Assembly: GCA_964431105.1 (NCBI GenBank)
Contig: CAYSIR010000302.1
Span: 1-5,216, forward strand
Length of the DNA stretch: 5,216 nt
DNA from: RECH01 sp964431105
Lineage (GTDB): Bacteria > Cyanobacteriota > Cyanobacteriia > RECH01
Reading direction: 5' to 3'
Below are positions 1-5,205 of this stretch, one piece after another. Position numbers and translations under genes: made by a program. Position 1 is the first letter of the stretch; each line of letters opens with the position of its first letter. The notes beneath the pieces are model-generated. The model had not been told where the DNA came from. It saw only the letters and a list, made by a program, of their open reading frames with translations, and did no database searches.

Positions 1-76
1 AGAGCTAGACTGGGTGCATCCCACTTTTGCAAATCGCCCTCATCCCCCAGCCCCCCTTCGACAAGCTCAGGACATG

Positions 77-98
77 CTTCTCCCAAAACTGGGAGAAG
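77..98. repeat. Hairpin inside element A
   Basis: CTTCTCCCA (77-85) and TGGGAGAAG (90-98) form a perfect 9-bp stem around the 4-base loop AAAC. It belongs to the internal repeat content of the insertion. It is not followed by a T-run, so it is not a standard terminator. Confidence 0.7.
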
Positions 99-117
99 GG
101 GAGCAAGACTTCAAAGT

Positions 118-141
118 CCCTCTCCCAAGCTTGGGAGAGGG
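118..141. repeat. Perfect 24-bp palindrome inside element A
   Basis: The half-site CCCTCTCCCAAG (118-129) is followed by its exact reverse complement CTTGGGAGAGGG (130-141), with no spacer. It shares the TCTCCCAA core with the hairpin at 77-98, so the element carries two related hairpins. It lies downstream of the kinase gene and could slow read-through, but there is no T-tract. Confidence 0.75.
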
Positions 142-375
142 ATTTAGGGTGAGGGCAATCACGTCACATGCCTTTCAACTGGGATGCACCCGCTAGACTT
201 AGAGTCGGCTTGGGCCAGCGATCAGTCCAAGCATCTTGCCTCACAACCCGGTGTTATGCAACGATTCAGTTTTTGCAACGTGTTTTAAGTTGAGAATGAT
301 GAGATTTTGGATCTGATAGTCTGAAGAAACTTGCCCCCCATCCCCCTAGAAAACTTTGCGCACCACTGGCGATCG

Positions 376-1881
376 CTAGATACTGACTGGAATTTGAATA
401 ATAAACGTCGTCCCTCCCCCCAGAAATGACATGACTTCTAGCGATCCACCATGTTTCTCAGAAATAATTTGCTTTGAGATAGCCAGACCTAGCCCAGTCC
501 CTTTTCCGACCGGCTTTGTGGTAAAAAAGTGGTCAAATATCTTAGATAAATTTTCATTGGCGATGCCTGTTCCATTATCTCGAATTTGAATTCGAGCCTG
601 ATCCTTAACGTATTCGGTATTGATCCAAATTGTTGGGAGATGGTTCTTCTCTGGGTCATATTTGCCATCTTCGCGGGCCTCATCCAGTGCATCGATCGCA
701 TTCGTCAGCACGTTCATAAATACTTGATTTAGCTGGGCTGGATAGCACGCTACCAATGGCAGTTCACCGTAGAACTTAACAACATTAACAGCCTGCCGTG
801 CGTCGGAGGCTTTTAGGCGATGTCCTAAGATCAGTAATGTGCTGTCAATACCCTGATGAATATCTACAGCTTTAAACTCAGCCTCATCAACCCGCGAAAA
901 GGTTCGCAGCGATAGCACAATTCCTCGAATGCGATCGGCTCCAACCTTCATAGACCGAAGCATTTTAGGTAAATCTTCAGCAATGAAATCCAAGTCGGCT
1001 AAATCCAAGTTTTGGTTCAAAAGAGTCTGTACATCGGGCGATCGCGACGCCGCGTGACGGCAGGCCTGGGCCAAATTCAACAGATCCTCGATATTTTCGC
1101 CAATGTGAGGTAAATTTCCATAGATAAAGTTTACGGGATTATTAATTTCATGGGCGACCCCTGCGACCAACTGCCCCAAACTGGCCATCTTTTCACCTTG
1201 AATCAGTTGGGCTTGCGATCGCTGGAGATCGGTCAGCATCTGGTTAAGCGTCGCCGATTGTTCCTGAATCGTGCTAACGTATTCGGCTTGTTTTAGCGCA
1301 ACCCCCAACTGTTCTGCAATGTGAATTAGGATTTCGACCTCATCTTCACGCCACGATCGCGGTTTATTATTTTGATAGGCTGCCAACAATCCCCATAGCG
1401 ATCGCTCTACATAAATGGCAATGATGGCATAAGAACGAGCTTGATAACTTTCTAAAACCTGGATATAGCAATCGGTGAAACCAGCCATGTAAATATCAGA
1501 ACAAACCCGAAATAGTTTCCCCGTTGCAAACGCACCGCCCTGGGTCTGTTGGAGATGGCTATCACTGGACTGGGCGGTATTCAGCAGCTTGACACTGCAC
1601 TCGCTCACATTTTTGCGGATGAGCGGATCGCGCTGCTGGGCATCGACTAATGAGATCCACTCTGCCCCCGCCGATTCGTAGAGGAAATCGCCACTCCAAT
1701 CAGAATTGAAGCGGTAAATGGCAACGCGGTCAGCTTCAAGCAACGTGCGGGCTTCTGCCACTGCCGTCTGGCAAATTTCTGAAAAATCAAGCGATAATCG
1801 AATCTTGCCAATGATGCGAATCAAGGCATTGAGGCGGGAAAGGGATTGATCCGGCGATATCACGATAGTCTCCAACTGCAC
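376..1881 (-). CDS. GAF-domain sensor histidine kinase
   Basis: Cytosolic two-component kinase expected to autophosphorylate on His and pass the phosphate to an unidentified response regulator. The 501 residues read: short N-terminus; phytochrome-type GAF domain about 28-198 (YRFNSDWSG near 56-64, LWGLLAAYQN 162-171); coiled coil about 199-230; phosphoacceptor region with H244 in GVAHEINNP; ATPase domain about 377-499. The ATPase boxes are intact: N390 and N394 in the N box, DNGTGI 435-440 (G1), F449 with FFTTK 452-456, GTGLGL 461-466 (G2) and GGGTTF 488-493. I see no membrane segment, PAS or receiver domain. C138-Y139 falls where bilin-binding GAF domains carry their Cys-His, so chromophore binding is possible but unproven. 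The start is GTG with a weak Shine-Dalgarno; a second in-frame GTG at codon 7 (1863) has a better one. An in-frame TAA lies upstream, so no longer form exists. The stop is TAG. No regulator gene is adjacent. Confidence 0.93.
   Translation of the reverse strand: MQLETIVISPDQSLSRLNALIRIIGKIRLSLDFSEICQTAVAEARTLLEADRVAIYRFNSDWSGDFLYESAGAEWISLVDAQQRDPLIRKNVSECSVKLLNTAQSSDSHLQQTQGGAFATGKLFRVCSDIYMAGFTDCYIQVLESYQARSYAIIAIYVERSLWGLLAAYQNNKPRSWREDEVEILIHIAEQLGVALKQAEYVSTIQEQSATLNQMLTDLQRSQAQLIQGEKMASLGQLVAGVAHEINNPVNFIYGNLPHIGENIEDLLNLAQACRHAASRSPDVQTLLNQNLDLADLDFIAEDLPKMLRSMKVGADRIRGIVLSLRTFSRVDEAEFKAVDIHQGIDSTLLILGHRLKASDARQAVNVVKFYGELPLVACYPAQLNQVFMNVLTNAIDALDEAREDGKYDPEKNHLPTIWINTEYVKDQARIQIRDNGTGIANENLSKIFDHFFTTKPVGKGTGLGLAISKQIISEKHGGSLEVMSFLGGGTTFIIQIPVSI
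1861..1873 (-). promoter_or_regulatory. Alternative RBS and GTG start for the kinase
   Basis: Read on the minus strand, GGAG (1873-1870) stands six bases before an in-frame GTG (1863-1861), codon 7 of the longest form. The outer GTG (1881-1879) has only GGA, nine bases upstream. The inner start may therefore be the true one, giving 495 residues beginning MISPDQSL. No domain is affected. Confidence 0.45.
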
Positions 1882-1908
1882 ATATACGGTTCCAAGGCTG
1901 GGTTACTT

Positions 1909-1937
1909 TATTTAAGGCTTCTGCCCGCTAACTTTAA
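1909..1937 (-). promoter_or_regulatory. Weak candidate promoter for the kinase
   Basis: On the minus strand TTAAAG (1937-1932) and TAAATA (1914-1909) are separated by exactly 17 bases, about 30 bases before the first GTG. Each box matches the sigma-70-type consensus only about half way, so this is a position-based suggestion. Confidence 0.2.
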
Positions 1938-2413
1938 TCAGCCCCTAAATTGGAATGGCACGCCATGCTGACGGTTGTAGCGATCGCTTTTCATCGTGGG
2001 GACATTGTGGTAAAGATCCGTTGGGGTATGGGTTGCGCTCAAACCCTGAAAAATCTTTACATGAATACCACGATCCATCTTAGAGGCGATCGCGCCAGTC
2101 AATTGGCGTTTAACTATTACACTCTCCTTGATTCGGTGCGGCTAGACGGGCTAAAGTTATGGATCATAGCGATGTTGGTCTGAATCGTGTTCTTACCACA
2201 GGCAGTTGACCCAAACTCTCCCGCACAACCGTTAGTTGAGCAACCGTCACCAACACACCGAAGCAGATACCCCTGCGATCGCACACCCTGACTGACTCAT
2301 CAATCGTCTTGTATAAATGGGGCTGAGCGGTATAAAACCCAACGCTGACAAGACTTAGGTAGGTTTATGGTTACTCAACCTGACTGACGAGCAGAACGTT
2401 TCGATTGTTTGCT

Positions 2414-2446
2414 CAGTTCGGTGAGACAGTGAACGTCACTGAACTG
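2414..2446. repeat. Inverted repeat with a competing inner hairpin
   Basis: CAGTTCGGTGA (2414-2424) and TCACTGAACTG (2436-2446) pair over 11 bp, with one G-U if transcribed rightward, around an 11-base loop. An alternative hairpin, CAGTGA (2427-2432) with TCACTG (2436-2441), uses part of the same right arm, so the two are mutually exclusive. There is no T-run after it. Function unknown. Confidence 0.5.
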
Positions 2447-2595
2447 TTAACCATTAGACCTTTCAGTATTATGACTGATATGTAACGGATATGTGATTAA
2501 TATGACTGAACGTGAGGCAACCATGCTGATCAACGGATGAACGGGTGATGCCACTGTGGGTCGAATGAGTGATAGCGCAACCCCACCCAACATCG

Positions 2596-2631
2596 GTAGG
2601 TGTTGCGTTTCATGACCTCAACCCAACCTAC
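2596..2631. repeat. Cyanobacterial-type interspersed repeat (GTAGG...CAACCCAACCTAC)
   Basis: The 36-base segment begins GTAGGTGTTGCG and ends CTCAACCCAACCTAC, forming an imperfect palindrome (GTAGG/CCTAC ends with TTG/CAA inside). From memory it resembles a widespread cyanobacterial intergenic repeat containing GTTGGGTTTCG and CAACCCAACCTAC. The family assignment has not been searched. Confidence 0.5.
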
Positions 2632-2937
2632 TGGATAGTCTTTTTTCAGCCAATCAGAGCAACCATGGCAGCAGCCATTGTCTTGAGGGTTCAAATCACG
2701 GATGCTGAACAGTCAGTGCGGCGATGGGGACGCGCGATCGCCCATGCAGGTTTTCACGGCGAGATGTTCATAGTTCATACTCTATAGTTGCTCTTGATGT
2801 ACCCCACTCTTTTCAGCCTAACCGCCCTTTCATCTGGATGATTAATCGATTGGGAGACTATGTGCAAACTCCTGCACTGTCGCTAATCGAACGCTGCTAA
2901 AAGAGAAGCAAAATAGTTTGGCGGTTCTCTATTGGTC

Positions 2938-2973
2938 AGGATTTTATGGTGTGGCACAGCATCGTAAAATCCT
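2938..2973. repeat. Inverted repeat, 9-bp stem
   Basis: AGGATTTTA (2938-2946) and TAAAATCCT (2965-2973) are perfect reverse complements around an 18-base loop that itself contains TGTG/CACA. The GATTTT...GGTGTGG text loosely resembles the core of the palindromic element at 3034-3114. No flanking target duplication is visible here. Confidence 0.5.
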
Positions 2974-3025
2974 TACTACCCAACCTAGGCAAGCGCTGCA
3001 GTCGCATCGCCGCCATGAATGGGTT

Positions 3026-3124
3026 CTGTGATGGGTAGTGGTATTCATGTAATGATTTTGGGTGATGTGGGCGACGCCTACACCACCCAAAATCATTACC
3101 AATAAAGGACTACCCTGTGATGGG
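3026..3124. repeat. Direct repeat flanking element B (8-10 bp)
   Basis: CTGTGATG occurs at 3026-3033 and 3115-3122, exactly abutting the palindrome. The identity runs two bases further (CTGTGATGGG), so the exact duplication length is ambiguous. The 8-bp reading leaves a perfectly symmetric element. A partly overlapping repeat, GGGTTCTGTG (3021-3030 and 3123-3132), is also present. Confidence 0.6.
3034..3114. mobile_element. Palindromic MITE-like insertion (element B), 81 bp
   Basis: The whole 81 bp is a palindrome centred on base 3074. Its ends are GGTAGT (3034-3039) and ACTACC (3109-3114). A 9-base unpaired section follows, then a perfect 16-bp arm GTAATGATTTTGGGTG (3049-3064) matched at 3084-3099, then a nearly paired GC-rich tip. 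About 31 of 40 positions pair. The octamer CTGTGATG lies directly outside both ends (3026-3033 and 3115-3122), as expected for a target-site duplication. No protein is encoded. It resembles short palindromic transposon-derived repeats and is unrelated in sequence to element A. It lies about 340 bases upstream of the barrel-protein gene. Confidence 0.7.
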
Positions 3125-3184
3125 GTTCTGTGTGATATGGATCAGTAAGCTCAAACAGGTGGCTCTGGGTCGGAGAATGCCAAA

Positions 3185-3222
3185 GGCTGCCCCCCACGAT
3201 CGCCACAATTTGGGGGCTAGCC
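3185..3222. repeat. Interrupted inverted repeat
   Basis: GGCT (3185-3188) pairs with AGCC (3219-3222), and CCCCCA (3191-3196) pairs with TGGGGG (3211-3216), separated by a two-base mismatch on each side. The 14-base loop holds CGATCG. There is no T-run, so a terminator is unlikely. Confidence 0.4.
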
Positions 3223-3319
3223 AATCCCTAAAAGTTTGGATCGCGACAGGTATGGCACCTGCCTATGGCTTTCGTTGCCGACTGTTCATCAACGATGTAA
3301 CCGCTGTGGAAAATGCTCT

Positions 3320-3325
3320 TATAAT
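3320..3325 (+). promoter_or_regulatory. Candidate -10 box for the barrel-protein gene
   Basis: A perfect TATAAT stands about 128 bases before the ATG. The best upstream partner, TGTAAC (3296-3301, 18-base spacer), is a poor -35 match, as is common for cyanobacterial promoters. If real, it gives a leader of roughly 120 bases that includes the tandem repeat at 3406-3425 and the palindrome at 3425-3440. Confidence 0.35.
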
Positions 3326-3405
3326 TTGGCAGGGTGTTGTAGTTTGAGTATGTGTAAAGGTCAGATAGCCACTAGACGACACTGAACGGAACTGTAATTG
3401 ACCAT

Positions 3406-3425
3406 AATTAACAACAATTAACAAT
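3406..3425 (+). promoter_or_regulatory. 10-bp tandem direct repeat upstream of the barrel-protein gene
   Basis: AATTAACAAC (3406-3415) is followed immediately by AATTAACAAT (3416-3425), a one-helical-turn repeat. Direct repeats with 10-bp spacing are typical of response-regulator sites, for example the cyanobacterial RpaB HLR1 element, but the bases here do not match the HLR1 consensus well. A TTGACC (3398-3403) lies just upstream. Confidence 0.3.
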
Positions 3426-3440
3426 CACATCCTGATGTGA
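3425..3440 (+). promoter_or_regulatory. Palindrome overlapping the Shine-Dalgarno region
   Basis: TCACATC (3425-3431) and GATGTGA (3434-3440) are perfect 7-bp arms separated by CT. The right arm shares its last two bases with the Shine-Dalgarno of the barrel-protein gene. It could be an operator or a small RNA hairpin that affects ribosome access. The arms point outward compared with the CRP-type TGTGA-N6-TCACA site, so it is not a normal CRP site. Confidence 0.35.
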
Positions 3441-3444
3441 GGAG
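3439..3444 (+). promoter_or_regulatory. Shine-Dalgarno for the barrel-protein gene
   Basis: GAGGAG lies eight bases before the ATG at 3453, a strong match at good spacing. It supports that start. Confidence 0.75.
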
Positions 3445-3452
3445 TATTCACC

Positions 3453-5075
3453 ATGAACGCATCACGTACATCATCTACCATTCGAGTGCTACTGTCCGTC
3501 TGGGTTAGCTCGGCAGGATTCTGGATGGTTTTGCCTGGATATGGACAAACACAATTGGATTCTACGGACAAGGTAGAGCGATCGCCTGAACAAGTCGCGT
3601 TAACGGATGCCTTGGCGTCCCCGCTGCAACACGCCCAGGACAGTCGCTTTGCGATCGCAGCCCCTCTCGCCCAACTACCCCTTTCCCAGTCCCAGCCGCC
3701 TGCTGAACTATCCACCCAGGACTTTTCCACTGCATCAGAGGTAAGCTGGACGACCGAACAACCAGAAAGCGCAGAGCAGGAAACAGAGGGCGACTCTGAT
3801 ACAATCGTGGCAGAAACGTCTGATCCAGTCGTGGCAGAAACGAGCGATCGCGCGGGTTATCCGTCCACTCAAGCCGCAGACCTGGCCCCGCCTGACTTAT
3901 CTACCCCAACTGCTCAAGACAGGAACTCCCCCATTGCCCAATTCAGCGGCGGCGGTGGCCCCGGAGCATTGCGCTTTTATATCGGTACTGAGCTACCATT
4001 TCCCACTACCCTACAGGGGCCAACGCGGCGGGCTGTCTCTTCCCCAGCGATCGATCGACGGGGCGGGATTAGCCTGCCGGGTGGCGTTCAGTTTGCACTC
4101 AGCGATTCTGATTTTCTGACACTGGAACTGCGGGCTGGCGTTTCAATTCTTGGGGCTGATTTTAGCTATCTCCATGATGATGACAATGATCCCCTTGGAT
4201 ATAGCGTTAATTTCTTTAACCAGCGGGCTTACTCATCTAACTTGCGAGGGGGCGATCGCGACGTTGACTTACCCGGTGGAGATACGCCTTGGGTGCATCG
4301 TCTAGGGGTTGGCGCAGAAGTAACCTACGAATTTACTCCCATTTTTGCAAGTGCTATAGGATTAACCTATCAGCGCGTTTCAGTTCGGGATGATATGTTC
4401 TCAAATGACTTATTTGGCTTTGATGAATTCGGGAATCGCCTGACCGTTAGCAGCGATGGTCAAGATGACTTACTGACCCTAGGCATTACAGGCGAGTTCG
4501 ATACTCGCAATACCATCATCAACCCATCCATTGGCACTCGGGCCCGCTTCGGGCTTGAACAGGCTTTTGCTCTAGAAGATGAGAATATTACATTTACTCA
4601 ACTGACGGGTAATGTAAGCCAATTTATTCCTCTATCCTTATTTGGCTTTGCTGATGGGCCGCGCACGCTCGTCTTAAATCTACAAGCCGGGCATATTTTC
4701 GATGATGTACCTAGCTATGAAGCCTACAGCCTAGGTGGAAGTAATTCAGTACGTGGCTACAACCGAGGAGAGATCGGTACATCCACCAGCTATATCCAAG
4801 CATCTGCTGAATATCGTTTTCCTATCTTGTCCTTTGATGCGCTGAATGATGAGATTGATCTAGGGGGTCTAATTTTTATCGATTATGCTACCGCACTGAG
4901 TCAGCAAGACGAGGTGATTGGTCGTCCGGGTGAAGTTCGAGATAAGCCTGGAGATGGTTTGGGGTTTGGAGTCGGGCTGCGAGCTATTTCGCCCTTTGGC
5001 CCTCTGCGGTTAGAATTTGGCTTGACCGATCGCGGTGATTCGGCTGTTTATCTGAATCTAGGCGATCGCTTTTAA
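3453..5075 (+). CDS. POTRA-less Omp85/BamA-family outer-membrane beta-barrel protein
   Basis: Predicted outer-membrane protein of the Omp85 superfamily (BamA/TamA/Toc75 barrel). It has a signal peptide about 1-31 (R5 and R11, hydrophobic 12-27, likely cleavage near PGYG), a Ser/Thr/Glu/Pro/Gln-rich linker about 32-165 with no recognisable fold, a GGGGPG hinge (166-171), then a barrel about 172-540. Barrel evidence: alternating strands, FDTRNTIINPSIGTRAR at 349-365 (the common DTR...PS.G strand motif), the loop-6 signature VRGY at 433-436 inside GGSNSVRGY, GDGLGFGVGLR at 500-510 and a terminal strand ending LGDRF. The barrel of about 370 residues fits the usual 16 strands. Cyanobacterial Omp85 proteins normally carry POTRA domains and are longer; none are seen here, which fits known POTRA-lacking members. 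Such a protein may not act in barrel assembly; substrate and role are unknown. It appears monocistronic, with its own terminator. Confidence 0.88.
   Translation: MNASRTSSTIRVLLSVWVSSAGFWMVLPGYGQTQLDSTDKVERSPEQVALTDALASPLQHAQDSRFAIAAPLAQLPLSQSQPPAELSTQDFSTASEVSWTTEQPESAEQETEGDSDTIVAETSDPVVAETSDRAGYPSTQAADLAPPDLSTPTAQDRNSPIAQFSGGGGPGALRFYIGTELPFPTTLQGPTRRAVSSPAIDRRGGISLPGGVQFALSDSDFLTLELRAGVSILGADFSYLHDDDNDPLGYSVNFFNQRAYSSNLRGGDRDVDLPGGDTPWVHRLGVGAEVTYEFTPIFASAIGLTYQRVSVRDDMFSNDLFGFDEFGNRLTVSSDGQDDLLTLGITGEFDTRNTIINPSIGTRARFGLEQAFALEDENITFTQLTGNVSQFIPLSLFGFADGPRTLVLNLQAGHIFDDVPSYEAYSLGGSNSVRGYNRGEIGTSTSYIQASAEYRFPILSFDALNDEIDLGGLIFIDYATALSQQDEVIGRPGEVRDKPGDGLGFGVGLRAISPFGPLRLEFGLTDRGDSAVYLNLGDRF
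3805..3852 (+). repeat. 24-bp in-frame tandem repeat in the linker
   Basis: The 14-mer TCGTGGCAGAAACG recurs with a 24-base period (3805-3818 and 3829-3842). It encodes two successive octapeptide units, VAETSDPV then VAETSDRA (residues 119-134). The rest of each unit has diverged. It lies in the disordered linker, where length changes are tolerated. Confidence 0.65.
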
Positions 5076-5121
5076 TAAGGGTAATCCCTTGAGACTAAGC
5101 TAACAAACTTACGGCAGCAAT

Positions 5122-5145
5122 ACAGGGGCATCACCCCTGTTTTTT
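5122..5145 (+). terminator. Rho-independent terminator of the barrel-protein gene
   Basis: ACAGGGG (5122-5128) and CCCCTGT (5134-5140) form a perfect 7-bp, GC-rich stem around the loop CATCA, followed by an unbroken run of Ts (5140-5145). It begins 46 bases after the stop codon at 5073-5075. Confidence 0.85.
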
Positions 5146-5170
5146 ATGGTCACTTTTTTTATGGTCACTT
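5141..5170. repeat. Perfect 15-bp tandem duplication after the terminator
   Basis: TTTTTATGGTCACTT occurs at 5141-5155 and again at 5156-5170 with no gap. The first unit starts in the terminator T-tract, so the duplication supplies a second T-run of seven (5154-5160). A decayed further copy may follow (TATAGTCAT). Confidence 0.75.
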
Positions 5171-5195
5171 TATAGTCATCCGGCCATTCGCTAAT

Positions 5196-5205
5196 TCTGT
5201 ACAGA
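5196..5205. repeat. 10-bp perfect palindrome near the window end
   Basis: TCTGTACAGA is its own reverse complement. It could be half of an operator for a gene beyond the window, or chance. The 71 bases after the terminator contain no gene. Confidence 0.3.

Larger units (their letters stand above)
12..191. mobile_element. MITE-like non-autonomous insertion (element A), 180 bp
   Basis: The left end GGGTGCATCCCA (12-23) is the exact reverse complement of the right end TGGGATGCACCC (180-191). The octamer GCTAGACT lies directly outside each end (4-11 and 192-199), as expected for an 8-bp target-site duplication. A second inverted pair, GCCCTCA-CCC-like, sits further in (about 35-45 and 145-156), and two strong hairpins occupy the middle. 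There is no transposase, so any movement would depend on an enzyme encoded elsewhere. The internal text (CTCCCA hairpins, TTAGGGTGAGGG, CTTCGACAAGCTCAGG) resembles repeats scattered in cyanobacterial and other genomes; this is from memory, not a search. The open frame inside (14-196) is a by-product of the repeat. The transposase family is unknown; 8-bp duplications with GGG ends occur in several IS families. Confidence 0.8.
4..199. repeat. 8-bp target-site duplication flanking element A
   Basis: GCTAGACT occurs at 4-11 and again at 192-199, touching the outermost bases of the terminal inverted repeats on both sides. Removing one copy plus the element gives a simple inferred empty site, AGAGCTAGACTTAGAGTC. 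Perfect identity of the two copies suggests that the insertion is not very old. Confidence 0.75.
1882..3452. other. Long divergent intergenic spacer, about 1.57 kb, no supported gene
   Basis: This spacer separates the 5' ends of two divergent genes. Open frames of 72-77 codons on the plus strand (1950-2183, 2569-2787, 3117-3347) have no recognisable motif, no good Shine-Dalgarno and repeat-derived segments, so I do not call them genes. A 46-codon minus-strand frame (1938-2078) sits just upstream of the kinase but also lacks a Shine-Dalgarno. What the region does hold is HIP1 sites, several inverted repeats, a cyanobacterial-type interspersed repeat and a second MITE-like insertion. It may be decayed sequence or may contain an untranslated RNA; nothing here decides that. 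Confidence 0.6.
369..5069. repeat. Dispersed HIP1 octamers GCGATCGC (13 copies)
   Basis: I located GCGATCGC starting at 369, 1038, 1215, 1398, 1980, 2086, 2275, 2734, 3578, 3651, 3844, 4252 and 5062, about one per 400 bases. This density is far above chance and is the strongest taxonomic signal in the window (cyanobacteria). The last copy encodes the Gly-Asp-Arg of the C-terminal GDRF of the barrel protein. The first copy ends on the final base of the kinase stop codon. Confidence 0.9.

Noticed and set aside
14..196. 60-codon plus-strand open frame
   Set aside because: It lies almost entirely inside the MITE-like element and its codons follow the terminal and internal inverted repeats. No Shine-Dalgarno or protein-family signal is visible.
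331..349. C-rich stretch resembling part of element A
   Set aside because: The similarity is limited to runs of C with CAT; there are no inverted ends or duplication, so it cannot be called a second copy.
1950..2183. 77-codon plus-strand frame in the spacer
   Set aside because: It begins with TTG, has no Shine-Dalgarno and shows no recognisable motif. It overlaps the putative kinase upstream region on the other strand.
1969..2249. TGACGGTTG and CAACCGTCA as possible ends of a 281-bp insertion
   Set aside because: The inverted match stops after 9 bp and there is no target duplication outside the ends, so chance is likely.
2596..2645. Rho-independent terminator formed by the repeat and the T-run at 2640-2645
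   Set aside because: The T-run is separated from the imperfect stem by about eight bases, and no gene ends upstream.
2687..2699. GGGTTCAAATC, resembling a tRNA T-arm
   Set aside because: The five bases on each side of the loop do not pair and no acceptor, D or anticodon arms can be built around it.
2569..2787. 72-codon plus-strand frame
   Set aside because: Its first part is translated interspersed repeat (2596-2631) and there is no ribosome site or family motif.
3117..3347. 76-codon plus-strand frame
   Set aside because: It starts in the duplication flanking element B, crosses an inverted repeat and overlaps the candidate -10 box. No known motif.
3425..3440. CRP-type binding site
   Set aside because: The palindrome is TCACA-like outside to TGTGA-like inside, the reverse of the TGTGA-N6-TCACA arrangement.
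3425..3804. Minus-strand frames of 80-101 codons opposite the barrel gene
   Set aside because: They are shadows of the low-complexity linker coding sequence, which is rich in S/T/P/Q/E codons and so leaves the antisense frames open.
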